Below are positions 17,490 through 26,269 of a stretch of 64,000 bases of DNA, one piece after another (within the stretch, counting starts at the first letter, position 1; each line of letters starts with the position of its first letter). This stretch comes from an uncultured Mycoplasmatota bacterium. GTDB taxonomy: Bacteria > Bacillota_I > Bacilli_A > RF39 > UBA660. Made by a program: the position numbers and the translations under genes. The notes beneath the pieces were generated by a model. That model was given only the letters and a program-made list of their open reading frames with translations, was not told where the DNA came from and searched no databases. Location: NCBI GenBank assembly GCA_900550255.1, contig URQZ01000006.1, forward strand, positions 1 through 64,000. The letters are read 5' to 3'.

Positions 17490-18915
17490 TACAACTGATT
17501 CAAAAAAAACTTTAAAGTCTATAATATGCAATGTTTTTACTAGTGGTGTAACAATTATAGTTTCATTAATTTCTACAGTTGTTATAACGAGAATCATAAC
17601 AGTAGCAGATTTAGGTATTGCTTCAAGTTTTAATAGTTTAAAAAGCATTTTAACTATTATATGCCTATTATCTGTTTATATTTCTATAAATAGAATGATA
17701 TTAGATATAGATGGAAATGATTATGAATATTTATCATCTATATATATTTTTTCTAGTTTGTTTTGTATTTTTATGTATATAATTTATATTATATTTAGGA
17801 GCTTTTTTAATAATATCTTTGGCTTTGATACTAAAATGATGACTTTAATGTTCTCAATTATATTTATGATAAATGGTGGAACTATTCTAACAAATTACTG
17901 GAATTTTAAAAACAAATATAAATTACTGTTTATTAATAATTTATTATCATCACCTATTTCTCAAATTATATCATTAGTTTTGTCGTATGTATTATCGAGT
18001 CATAAATATTTGGGAAGAATTATTGGAATTGAAACCTTTAATATTATATTTGGACTAATTTATGGAATAATTATTTTGGTTAAGGGAAAATTTTCTTTTA
18101 ATAGAGATTATATAAGAAAAACTTTACATATTTGTATTCCTATGATTCCACATTTATTAGCTCAAATTATGCTTACAAGTTGTGATTTATTAATGATAAG
18201 AAATATTGCTGGAAATAATGCAGCTGGGGTATATAGTATGGCATATACAATATCAAATATATTGTATTTAATTTTAATTCAATTGTTAATGCCTTGGTCT
18301 CCATGGGTATATAGAAGAATGAAAAATAATGAAATAGAAACAATTGAAAAAAATTCAAAACTGTTAACTACTCTTTGTTGGTTTTTATGTTTAGGATTGT
18401 TTACTATTTCGCCAGAAATGATAAAATTATGTTTAGGAAAAGAGTATTACGAGGCTTCTTTTATAATTGCACCAATATGTGTTGGTATATTTTTTGAAGT
18501 AATGTATATTTACTTTTATGATATCGAGTATTTTTACAAAAAAAACAAACAGATTGCTATATTTTCTGTAATAGCTGCATTGTTGAATTTGTTATTAAAT
18601 TATATTTTTATAAATAAATTTGGTTATAAAGCTGCAGCCTATACAACTTTCTTTAGTTATTTTGTATTATTTGTATTACATTATTTTGAAATGAAAAGAA
18701 TAGAAAAAAGAAAAATTTATGATGTTAAATTTATTATGGTAATGTCATTAATTCTTACTGGAATAGCATGTATATATATTTTGACTAATAACAATATTTT
18801 TGTTCGTTATTCAGCTTTAATTTTTTCAACTGTATTAATTTTTGTAAAAAATAAAAAGATTTTATTAAATATTATTAAAAATAGGAAATTGGGAGATGTG
18901 TTAAATGATAAGTAA
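17476..18915 (+). CDS. Wzx-type polysaccharide flippase (MOP superfamily)
   Basis: A 479-residue protein with about 12-14 membrane helices and the polysaccharide biosynthesis (Wzx/RfbX) look: I-T-R-I-I-T-V-A-D-L-G early, then A-G-V-Y-S-M-A-Y in the second half. It would flip an undecaprenyl-diphosphate oligosaccharide for a Wzy polymerase, here most likely the fused polymerase at 3344-5686. The ATG at 17476 has GAGGT upstream inside the end of the DUF2304 gene; an ATG at 17461 precedes that site. It overlaps the fucosyltransferase gene by 11 bases. Confidence 0.88.
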   Translation: MEKNSTTDSKKTLKSIICNVFTSGVTIIVSLISTVVITRIITVADLGIASSFNSLKSILTIICLLSVYISINRMILDIDGNDYEYLSSIYIFSSLFCIFMYIIYIIFRSFFNNIFGFDTKMMTLMFSIIFMINGGTILTNYWNFKNKYKLLFINNLLSSPISQIISLVLSYVLSSHKYLGRIIGIETFNIIFGLIYGIIILVKGKFSFNRDYIRKTLHICIPMIPHLLAQIMLTSCDLLMIRNIAGNNAAGVYSMAYTISNILYLILIQLLMPWSPWVYRRMKNNEIETIEKNSKLLTTLCWFLCLGLFTISPEMIKLCLGKEYYEASFIIAPICVGIFFEVMYIYFYDIEYFYKKNKQIAIFSVIAALLNLLLNYIFINKFGYKAAAYTTFFSYFVLFVLHYFEMKRIEKRKIYDVKFIMVMSLILTGIACIYILTNNNIFVRYSALIFSTVLIFVKNKKILLNIIKNRKLGDVLNDK

Positions 18916-19861
18916 ACATGTAATAGGTAGATTAGGAAATCAAATGTTTCAATACGCTACAGTTAGAGCATTTCAATTAAAATATAGACCAAATGATCAA
19001 ATTTTATTAGATTTTTCTGAAGTTTATGATAAGGATAATGTTGGTTATAAAGAAGAATTATCAGACTTTAATATTAGTCCAATAATTAAAGGTCGTATAA
19101 AAATGACATTAAAGCAAAAAACACTTAATAACTATTTAAATTTTGTTAAATTTTATAATGCAGCTAGAGATAAGTTTAATTATAGTGTTGAATATAATAG
19201 AAAATTATATAAATTTGAAAATAAAATAGAAGAAAAATTAAATAAAAGTGGTTTATATAGTTTTAGGTTAGGATTTTATAATTTTCGTGATTATGGCGTT
19301 AAAAATACTGTTTTTTATGGTACATTTGAATCACCAAAATATTTTGATGATATTAAGGAAGTTTTACAAAAAGAATTTACACCAAAATATGGATTGTTGG
19401 AAAAAAACAAAAAATTGTATAATCAAATTTTAGAAACAAATTCGGTTTGTATTACAATAAGACGAGGTGATTTTGTAAGTGACCCTCATTTTAAAAAAAA
19501 TCTTTATGTATGTGATGAAAAATATTTTGAAACTGCAATAAATTTAATTAAGAAAAAAATAAATAATCCAACGTTTTTTGTCTTTAGTGATGATGTAGAA
19601 TGGTGTAAAAAAAATATGAAATTTCCTAAACAAACATATTTTGAAACTGGTGATGATCCAACTTGGGAAAAATTAAGATTAATGTATAGTTGCAAGCACT
19701 TTATTATTTCAAATAGTACATTTAGTTGGTGGGCACAATATTTATCAACAAATGAAAGTAAAATTGTGATTGCTCCAAGCAGATGGGGTAATCTATCATA
19801 TAAAGGGGAAAATGTCCAAACAGATATTTATGAAGATGATTGGATATTAGTTGATGTGTAG
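18905..19861 (+). CDS. GT11 alpha-1,2-fucosyltransferase family
   Basis: A 318-residue enzyme with both GT11 hallmarks: G-R-L-G-N-Q-M-F-Q-Y-A at residues 8-18 and the GDP-fucose-binding I-R-R-G-D near residue 188, plus S-N-S-T-F-S-W-W near residue 275. GT11 enzymes transfer L-fucose (rarely another 6-deoxyhexose) from a GDP sugar. No GDP-fucose synthesis gene (gmd, fcl or fkp) is in the window, so the donor must come from elsewhere. It is translationally coupled to the flippase gene upstream. In gut bacteria such enzymes often build host-like glycans, which is only an inference here. Confidence 0.92.
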   Translation: MISKHVIGRLGNQMFQYATVRAFQLKYRPNDQILLDFSEVYDKDNVGYKEELSDFNISPIIKGRIKMTLKQKTLNNYLNFVKFYNAARDKFNYSVEYNRKLYKFENKIEEKLNKSGLYSFRLGFYNFRDYGVKNTVFYGTFESPKYFDDIKEVLQKEFTPKYGLLEKNKKLYNQILETNSVCITIRRGDFVSDPHFKKNLYVCDEKYFETAINLIKKKINNPTFFVFSDDVEWCKKNMKFPKQTYFETGDDPTWEKLRLMYSCKHFIISNSTFSWWAQYLSTNESKIVIAPSRWGNLSYKGENVQTDIYEDDWILVDV

Positions 19862-19868
19862 AAAATAT

Positions 19869-20846
19869 ATGGATAAAGTAACAGTAATCGTACCAGTGTA
19901 TAATGCTGAAAAATTTATATCTGATGGAATAAAAAGTGTGCTAAATCAAAATTATGAAAATATTGAATTAATATTAATAAATGATGGATCTTTAGATAAC
20001 TCACTAGAAATAATAAAATTTTGGGAACAAAAATATCCTAATATAATTAAAGTATATAACAAAAAAAATTCAGGTGTTGGAAAAACAAGAAATTTTGGTA
20101 TAAAAAAAGCAACAGGAAAGTATATTACATTTTTGGATGCTGATGATTATCTAGATGAAGATTTTATAAGTCAAATGGTAAAAATGATAGGAGATAATGA
20201 TATTATTATTGGTGGATATAATCAGGTTGATTTAAATCACAATATAGTATTTACTAGAAAAATTTTACCAAATGAATTATCAAAATTTAGACAAATGGTA
20301 ATTTGGGCAAAACTTTATCGTAGTAAATTTTTGATTGATAATCACATAATTTTTAATGATTTAAAAGTAGGAGAAGATATTACATTTTCATTGGATACAT
20401 ACATAAATACTTCTAAGGTAAAATGCACAGACTATTCTGGATATAATAATGTTTCTAATGACTTTTCAGTAACTAAGAATATGGATTTAAAAAAAGATTT
20501 AGACATTAATGGGTTAATTAAAAATTTATGTATAAAATCGACTAAAGGAAATTTTATTGAACAAAATAAAAAGCAATTAGAATTCTTCTTTTTAAAATTA
20601 TTTACGAATTATTTATATGATAAATCAAGGGTTTTAAATTATAGGGAATTAGAAAAATATTATAAAGAAGGAATTAATTTTATTAAAGATTTTTATCAAA
20701 AACATGATATGAATTTTTCGATAATGTATAATAAAACAGAGCCATTTAATATAAATCTTGCAATCAATATTGTAATAATGTCATATAAATTGAAATTTAG
20801 TAAAATTCTGTTAAAAATTTTAATAAGAAAATTTCATGTAAAATAG
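19869..20846 (+). CDS. GT2-family glycosyltransferase
   Basis: A 325-residue family 2 enzyme: V-T-V-I-V-P-V-Y-N-A-E, I-N-D-G-S, and D-A-D-D near residue 90. The second half is soluble and probably defines the acceptor. The start is uncertain because no good ribosome site is present. I chose ATG 19869, which gives the usual short lead into the first strand; ATG 19854 overlaps the fucosyltransferase stop. It lies in a run of tightly packed transferase genes. The N-terminal half resembles the GT2 at 6631-7566. Confidence 0.88.
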   Translation: MDKVTVIVPVYNAEKFISDGIKSVLNQNYENIELILINDGSLDNSLEIIKFWEQKYPNIIKVYNKKNSGVGKTRNFGIKKATGKYITFLDADDYLDEDFISQMVKMIGDNDIIIGGYNQVDLNHNIVFTRKILPNELSKFRQMVIWAKLYRSKFLIDNHIIFNDLKVGEDITFSLDTYINTSKVKCTDYSGYNNVSNDFSVTKNMDLKKDLDINGLIKNLCIKSTKGNFIEQNKKQLEFFFLKLFTNYLYDKSRVLNYRELEKYYKEGINFIKDFYQKHDMNFSIMYNKTEPFNINLAINIVIMSYKLKFSKILLKILIRKFHVK

Positions 20847-20861
20847 ATTTGGGTGATAATG

Positions 20862-21842
20862 ATGACTGATAATCTTAAAATAAGTATAATTGTTCCTGTA
20901 TACAATTCTCAAAAAACGATTCAAAGATGCTGTGACAGTTTACTAAATCAGACATATAAAAATATTGAAATTATATTAGTAAATGATGGCTCAAAAGATG
21001 AGTCACTAAAAATTATTAATAGTTATGAATGTAAATATGATAATGTAATTGTCTTAAATCAAAAAAATAGTGGTGCTGGTGCTGCAAGAAATAATGGATT
21101 ATTAAAAGCAAGTGGCGAGTATGTGACATTCGTTGATTCAGATGATGAATTATCTAAAGATGCTATAAAAAATATGGTGAAGTGCTTGAAACCTGATACA
21201 GATATTGTAATAAGTGGATTTAAGGAATTTGATGATAAAGGAAATGTCTTAATAGATATGATTCCTAAAAAAAATTATTGGACAGAATTTAAATTTACTT
21301 CTACAATGTTTAAACTTTATCGAAAAAAATATTTAATTGATAATAATGTTAAGTTTGCACATTTTAATGTTTTTGAGGATTTATATTTTTGCTTGTGTGC
21401 ATATTCAAGATCGAATAATATTGAAATAAATAGTAATCAAGATTATATTATATATAAAAATGCTGATTCTATAACATCAAATTTTGAAAATAGACCATTA
21501 CAAGATTGTAAAAATGTTTTAGAAGCACTAAATAAAAATGTTAATTTTTATAAATATAGTAATTCTACAGTTGAATTCTTTTATTTAAAAACATTAGTTC
21601 TTAATATAGTTGTTCAATTAGATGGACACAATTTAAATGATTTAAATAATATCTATATAAATGATTATAATTGGCTTAAATCCTTGAAAATAACTTCAAA
21701 ACCAATTAAATTTCATTGGCAAAAATATGAGGATTTTTCAATAAATTTTGCTGTTAATCTTTTCAACTTTATGACTAAGATACATTTAAACAAATTTTTA
21801 ATATTTGTTTTAAAAAGAATGAAAAAAATTAGATTTAAATAA
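20862..21842 (+). CDS. GT2-family glycosyltransferase
   Basis: A 326-residue family 2 enzyme with I-S-I-I-V-P-V-Y-N-S, V-N-D-G-S-K-D and D-S-D-D near residue 92. Its layout (GTA domain followed by a helical region ending in a basic tail) matches the preceding gene, and the two are probably a tandem duplication. GGTG lies six bases before ATG 20862; ATG 20859 is an alternative. Sugar specificity unknown. Confidence 0.88.
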   Translation: MTDNLKISIIVPVYNSQKTIQRCCDSLLNQTYKNIEIILVNDGSKDESLKIINSYECKYDNVIVLNQKNSGAGAARNNGLLKASGEYVTFVDSDDELSKDAIKNMVKCLKPDTDIVISGFKEFDDKGNVLIDMIPKKNYWTEFKFTSTMFKLYRKKYLIDNNVKFAHFNVFEDLYFCLCAYSRSNNIEINSNQDYIIYKNADSITSNFENRPLQDCKNVLEALNKNVNFYKYSNSTVEFFYLKTLVLNIVVQLDGHNLNDLNNIYINDYNWLKSLKITSKPIKFHWQKYEDFSINFAVNLFNFMTKIHLNKFLIFVLKRMKKIRFK

Positions 21843-21856
21843 AATAGAGGTGGATT

Positions 21857-22858
21857 ATGAATATTTTATATACATTAAATGATAAATTTGTTCCTCAAGT
21901 TGGAGCTGGAATTTGTTCTATATGTGAAAATAATAAACAAATTAAAGATATCAATTTTTATATTATTTCTTATGGAATTACAATAAACAATAAGAAAAAA
22001 ATGCAAAAGTTAGTAAAAAAATATGAAAGGAATATTGAAATAATAGAACTTGAAAATTTAAACAAATATTTCAATTTTAATTTTGACACATTAGGTTGGA
22101 ATAAAGTAATTTTGTCACGACTTTTAATGGGAAATATTCTTTCTAAAAATATTGATAAAATTATTTATTTAGATGGTGATACAATAGTTAGAGGTTGTTT
22201 GGGTGAATTATGGAATTTAGATATGAAAAATAAAATAATAGGAATGAGTATAGAACCAACAGCTAATAAAAAAAGAAAAGAAAAATTAGGGTTAAAAGAA
22301 TATCCATATTATAATTCTGGTGTACTTTTGGTTGATTTAAAAAAATGGAGAAAGTATAATATACAAGATAAAATAATTAATTATTATAAGGAACAAAATG
22401 GGAGACTTTTTGCAGCGGATCAAGATGCAATAAATGCTGTTTTAAAAGATCAAATTTTTACCATTTCTCCTAAATATAATTATTATAATATTTTTGATCA
22501 ATATTCATATAACTTTTGTTGTAGATTAATGAAGCCTTTAGAATATTCTAATTACATAAAAAAAGATGATTATATTTCTTCTCGAAAAAATCCTATTATT
22601 ATTCATTATTTGGGTGAAGAGCGACCTTGGCGAAAATATAATACACATAAGTATAGAAATGATTATAAAAAATATTTAAATATGACACCTTGGAAAGAAA
22701 CAAAAGATGAAGATGGATGGCTTTTATATTTTACTTGTTGGAAAATATTTAATTTTTTTACTAAACCATTCCCAAAATTAAGATATAACATAATTAATTC
22801 ATTAATTCCTAAATTTATGAATTATAGAAAGAAGAAATTGAAAAATGAAAACAAATAG
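21857..22858 (+). CDS. GT8-family glycosyltransferase
   Basis: A 333-residue enzyme of family 8: N-I-L-Y-T-L-N-D start, S-R-L-L-M-G near residue 92, the I-Y-L-D-G-D-T metal-binding motif near 108, and Y-Y-N-S-G-V-L-L-V-D-L-K-K-W-R near 155. Members transfer glucose or galactose from UDP sugars with retention. GalE, encoded at 28515, could supply UDP-galactose. GAGGTGG precedes the start. It overlaps the next gene by 14 bases. Confidence 0.92.
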   Translation: MNILYTLNDKFVPQVGAGICSICENNKQIKDINFYIISYGITINNKKKMQKLVKKYERNIEIIELENLNKYFNFNFDTLGWNKVILSRLLMGNILSKNIDKIIYLDGDTIVRGCLGELWNLDMKNKIIGMSIEPTANKKRKEKLGLKEYPYYNSGVLLVDLKKWRKYNIQDKIINYYKEQNGRLFAADQDAINAVLKDQIFTISPKYNYYNIFDQYSYNFCCRLMKPLEYSNYIKKDDYISSRKNPIIIHYLGEERPWRKYNTHKYRNDYKKYLNMTPWKETKDEDGWLLYFTCWKIFNFFTKPFPKLRYNIINSLIPKFMNYRKKKLKNENK

Positions 22859-23636
22859 TATTCATACATTTGTAGTACTAGCGTATAAAGAGTCAAAATA
22901 CTTAGAAGAATGTATAAAATCAGTATTGAATCAAAAATATAGGAGTAAAGTTGTAATTGCAACATCTACACCAAATAAATTTATTGATAAAATTGCGAAG
23001 AAGTATAATTTGGAAATTATTGAAAATAAAGAACATAGAAGTATAGGTGGGGATTTTGATTTTGCCATAAGTTGTGGTAAAACAGAACTTGTTACGGTTG
23101 CACATCAAGATGATGTTTATGATTATGAATATAGTTATAGTATGGTAGAGGCTTATAAAAAAAATAAAGAAGCTTTGATTATTTTTCCACATTATTACGA
23201 AATTAAAAACTCTGGAAAAGTATATAAAAATACAAATTTAAATATCAAAAAAATACTATTATATCCGTTAAAAATTAGAAAATTTAGTAAATATAAATTT
23301 AATAAACGTTTTAGTTTATGTTTTGGTAATCCAATAGGATGTCCATCTGTAACCTTCAATAGAAAAAAAATTGATTTACCTCTTTTTGAGTATGAATTTA
23401 AATGTGATATTGATTGGCATGCATGGGAAAAATTAAGTAAAAAAAATGGCTCATTTATATATGTAAGTAAACAATTAATGGGCCATAGAGTTCATGATGA
23501 ATCAACTACAACAGAGCTAATTAATGATAGAACAAGAACTAAAGAAGATTTAGAAATGTTTAAAAGATTTTGGCCAGATTTTATAGCAAAGTTTATTAAT
23601 AAATTTTATGTTAAAGCTGAAAAAAATAATCAATAG
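22845..23636 (+). CDS. GT2-like glycosyltransferase (short, atypical)
   Basis: A 263-residue GT-A protein. The N terminus (T-F-V-V-L-A-Y-K-E-S-K-Y-L-E-E-C-I-K-S-V-L-N-Q) and H-Q-D-D near residue 88 mark family 2, but the usual V-N-D-G-S motif is replaced by T-S-T-P, a variant seen in some capsule transferases. A W-H-A-W segment near residue 190 may be part of the active site. Last gene of this operon: a clear terminator follows. Confidence 0.82.
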   Translation: MKTNSIHTFVVLAYKESKYLEECIKSVLNQKYRSKVVIATSTPNKFIDKIAKKYNLEIIENKEHRSIGGDFDFAISCGKTELVTVAHQDDVYDYEYSYSMVEAYKKNKEALIIFPHYYEIKNSGKVYKNTNLNIKKILLYPLKIRKFSKYKFNKRFSLCFGNPIGCPSVTFNRKKIDLPLFEYEFKCDIDWHAWEKLSKKNGSFIYVSKQLMGHRVHDESTTTELINDRTRTKEDLEMFKRFWPDFIAKFINKFYVKAEKNNQ

Positions 23637-23657
23637 CATTTATATGCTATTTTTTTA
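23633..23657 (+). terminator. Terminator after the glycosyltransferase operon
   Basis: ATAGCAT pairs with ATGCTAT over a four-base loop and is followed by seven T. It separates the transferase operon from the rhamnose operon. Confidence 0.85.
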
Positions 23658-23664
23658 ATATATA

Positions 23665-23695
23665 AATGTTGAATTTTTCAACATTTTGTGATACT
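23665..23695 (+). promoter_or_regulatory. Promoter with palindromic operator before the HTH-RfbA gene
   Basis: AATGTTGA at 23665-23672 and TCAACATT at 23678-23685 form a perfect 8-base inverted repeat around a 5-base spacer. Just downstream is an extended -10 box (TGT + GATACT at 23687-23695), and the repeat covers the -35 position. A dimeric XRE-type regulator bound here would block RNA polymerase. The first gene of the operon encodes such a domain, so autoregulation is likely but not shown. Confidence 0.6.
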
Positions 23696-23714
23696 AATAT
23701 ATTAGGGTGATAAA

Positions 23715-24809
23715 ATGAATAGTATTGAAAGTAAATTAAAACAGTTACGTTTAATGAATAATCTAACTCAAGAAGAACTTGCAAATAGATTAGGTATTGG
23801 ACGTGATGCAGTTATAAGAATAGAAAAAGGGATAAGAAAGTTAAGTTTAGAAGAAATAAAAAAAATAACTGAAATCTACAAAATACCACTATCTTATCTA
23901 GATGAAGATATTATTACTGACAATAATAAAACAATGAAAGGGATTATACTTGCAGGAGGATCTGGAACAAGACTTTATCCCATTACAGAGGGAATAAGTA
24001 AACAATTGATGCCAATATATGATAAACCAATGATTTATTATCCATTGTCAACTTTAATGTTAGCTGGTATTAAGGATATATTAATTATTACAACAAAGGA
24101 AGAACAACAAGGATTTAAAAATCTTTTAAAGGATGGAAAACAATTTGGTCTTAATTTGGAATATATGATTCAACCTTCACCAGATGGACTTGCTCAGGCT
24201 TTTATTTTAGGAGAAAAATTTATAGGAAATGATGCTTGTGCGATGATTTTAGGTGATAATATTTTCTATGGAAGTGGTTTTGAAAATCTACTTAGTCATG
24301 CAAAGAACAGTGCATTATCAGGAACAGCTACTATTTTTGGAAATCAAGTAAAAGATCCAGAAAGATTTGGAATTATGGAGTTAGATAAAAATAGTAATGT
24401 TCTTAGTGTAGAAGAAAAACCAGAAAAACCAAAATCAAATTATGCTATTACAGGATTATATTTTTATCCTAGTGGTGTTAGTCAAAAAGCTAAAGAAGTA
24501 AAACCATCAGCAAGAGGAGAATTAGAAATAACTACTTTAAATGATTTCTATTTAAAAGATGAAAAATTAAAAGCTGAAAAACTAGAAGAAGGTTTTGTTT
24601 GGTTTGATACGGGTACATTCGATAGTCAATTAGAAGCAGCAAATATGATTAAGGCAATTGAAAGCAATCAAGATAAAGTTATATGTTGTCCAGAAAAAAT
24701 AGCGTATGATAATAATTGGATTAATGAAGAACAATTAGAAAAAAGAGCAGAATTACTTCATAAGAACACTTATGGTAAATATTTAAAAAAAGTTTTAAAA
24801 AGGAGATAA
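23715..24809 (+). CDS. rfbA: XRE helix-turn-helix domain fused to glucose-1-phosphate thymidylyltransferase (RfbA)
   Basis: A 364-residue fusion. Residues 4-62 are a complete XRE/Cro-like DNA-binding domain (R-L-M-N-N-L-T-Q-E-E-L-A-N-R-L-G-I, then R-I-E-K-G). Residues 75-364 are RfbA, making dTDP-glucose from glucose-1-phosphate and dTTP: G-G-S-G-T-R-L-Y-P-I-T, the K-Q-L-M-P-I-Y-D-K-P-M segment, L-G-D-N-I-F-Y-G and V-E-E-K-P all intact. No ribosome site precedes the internal ATG where normal RfbA begins, so the fusion looks real. RfbA enzymes are inhibited by dTDP-rhamnose, so the fusion could act as a sensor-repressor of its own operon. First gene of rfbA-C-D-B. Confidence 0.93.
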   Translation: MNSIESKLKQLRLMNNLTQEELANRLGIGRDAVIRIEKGIRKLSLEEIKKITEIYKIPLSYLDEDIITDNNKTMKGIILAGGSGTRLYPITEGISKQLMPIYDKPMIYYPLSTLMLAGIKDILIITTKEEQQGFKNLLKDGKQFGLNLEYMIQPSPDGLAQAFILGEKFIGNDACAMILGDNIFYGSGFENLLSHAKNSALSGTATIFGNQVKDPERFGIMELDKNSNVLSVEEKPEKPKSNYAITGLYFYPSGVSQKAKEVKPSARGELEITTLNDFYLKDEKLKAEKLEEGFVWFDTGTFDSQLEAANMIKAIESNQDKVICCPEKIAYDNNWINEEQLEKRAELLHKNTYGKYLKKVLKRR

Positions 24810-24812
24810 ATA

Positions 24813-25385
24813 ATGAAAAAAATAGAAACGAATTTGTTAGATTGTTATATATTAGAACCAGACCGCTTTGGAGATGATAGGGGATATTTTTCGCCATATT
24901 TTATTCAAAAAAATTTAGATGAATTAGGATTTGAACGAGTAGTCCAAGCTAATAGAAGTAAAAGTTCAAAAGGTGTTGTAAGGGGATTACATTTTCAAGA
25001 AGATCCTAAATGTCAAGCTAAAATAGTTGAGGTTATTAGTGGCGCTGCAATTGATGTAGTAGTTGATATACGTGAAGACTCAGAAACATATGGTAAATGG
25101 ACAAGCGTTCTTTTAACACCAGATAATAATAGACAACTATATGTCCCTCGTGGATTCGCACATGGATTTGTAAGCCTAGAAGATAATACAATATTCCAAT
25201 ATTTAATTGATAATGATTATGCACCTGAATTAGAAGGAGGAATTCTTTGGAATGATCCTCAAATAGGTATTAATTGGAAGGAAATATTTGAAAAATATAA
25301 TATAGAAAAACCAATTTTATCAGAAAAGGATATTAATCGTGAAACTTTAGCTGAATGTAAAACTATATTTAGGAGGAATAAATAA
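24813..25385 (+). CDS. rfbC: dTDP-4-dehydrorhamnose 3,5-epimerase
   Basis: A 190-residue cupin-fold epimerase. It has the R-G-L-H-F-Q active-site segment with its catalytic histidine near residue 59 and the P-R-G-F-A-H-G-F-V-S motif near 112. It converts dTDP-4-keto-6-deoxyglucose to dTDP-4-keto-L-rhamnose. It lies three bases after rfbA and its stop overlaps the ribosome site region of rfbD, so all four rhamnose genes are cotranscribed. Confidence 0.96.
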   Translation: MKKIETNLLDCYILEPDRFGDDRGYFSPYFIQKNLDELGFERVVQANRSKSSKGVVRGLHFQEDPKCQAKIVEVISGAAIDVVVDIREDSETYGKWTSVLLTPDNNRQLYVPRGFAHGFVSLEDNTIFQYLIDNDYAPELEGGILWNDPQIGINWKEIFEKYNIEKPILSEKDINRETLAECKTIFRRNK

Positions 25386-26254
25386 TGAAATTTTTAGTAA
25401 CAGGTTATAAAGGACAACTTGGATATGATATTGTTAGAGAATTAAAAAAAAGAGGATATAATGACATTATTGCTATAGATAAAGAAGAATTAGACATAAC
25501 TGATGAAGTAGCAACAATGGATTTGATCACTAAAGAAAAACCTGATGTGGTATTTCATTGTGCAGCCTGGACAGCTGTTGATAAAGCAGAAGACTGTGAA
25601 GATGCTGTATATAAAGTCAATGTAGAAGGAACAAGAAGTATAATGGATGCTTCAAGAAAAATTGGCGCAAAATTTTTCTATATAAGTACGGATTATGTTT
25701 TTGACGGAACAAAAGAAGGTTTATATTTAGAAACTGATTCGGTTAATCCTATGAGTGTTTATGGTAAAACTAAATTTTTAGGAGAACAAGAAGCTAGAAA
25801 ATATAAAAATAGCTTTATCGTTAGAATTTCATGGGTATTTGGAATAAATGGAAATAATTTTATAAAAACTATGTTAAAGCTTTCAAAAACAAAAACAGAA
25901 TTAAATATTGTAGATGATCAAATAGGTAGTCCAACATATACTGTTGATTTAGCCAAAATATTAGTTGATATGGCTAAAACTGATAAATATGGAACTTACC
26001 ATGTAAATAATGATGGCTTTTGTAGTTGGGCTGAATTTGCTGAATATATTTTTAAAGTTAATAATAAGGACGTTAAAGTAAATAAAGTTTCAACTGAAGA
26101 GTATTTAAAAATAACTGGTACAAAACAAGCATATAGACCAAGAAATTCAAAATTGAGTAAACAAAAATTAATAGATAATGGATTTGAAATGTTACCAACT
26201 TGGCAAAGTGCGGTTGAAAGATATAGTAAAGAATTAGAAAATAATATAGATTAG
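25385..26254 (+). CDS. rfbD: dTDP-4-dehydrorhamnose reductase
   Basis: A 289-residue short-chain dehydrogenase/reductase with the nucleotide-binding start G-Y-K-G-Q-L-G, T-D-Y-V-F-D-G-T and the catalytic Y-G-K-T-K near residue 128. It makes dTDP-L-rhamnose, the last step of the pathway. It overlaps rfbC by one base (TAATG). Confidence 0.96.
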   Translation: MKFLVTGYKGQLGYDIVRELKKRGYNDIIAIDKEELDITDEVATMDLITKEKPDVVFHCAAWTAVDKAEDCEDAVYKVNVEGTRSIMDASRKIGAKFFYISTDYVFDGTKEGLYLETDSVNPMSVYGKTKFLGEQEARKYKNSFIVRISWVFGINGNNFIKTMLKLSKTKTELNIVDDQIGSPTYTVDLAKILVDMAKTDKYGTYHVNNDGFCSWAEFAEYIFKVNNKDVKVNKVSTEEYLKITGTKQAYRPRNSKLSKQKLIDNGFEMLPTWQSAVERYSKELENNID

Positions 26255-26269
26255 GAAAAGAGGTAATTT

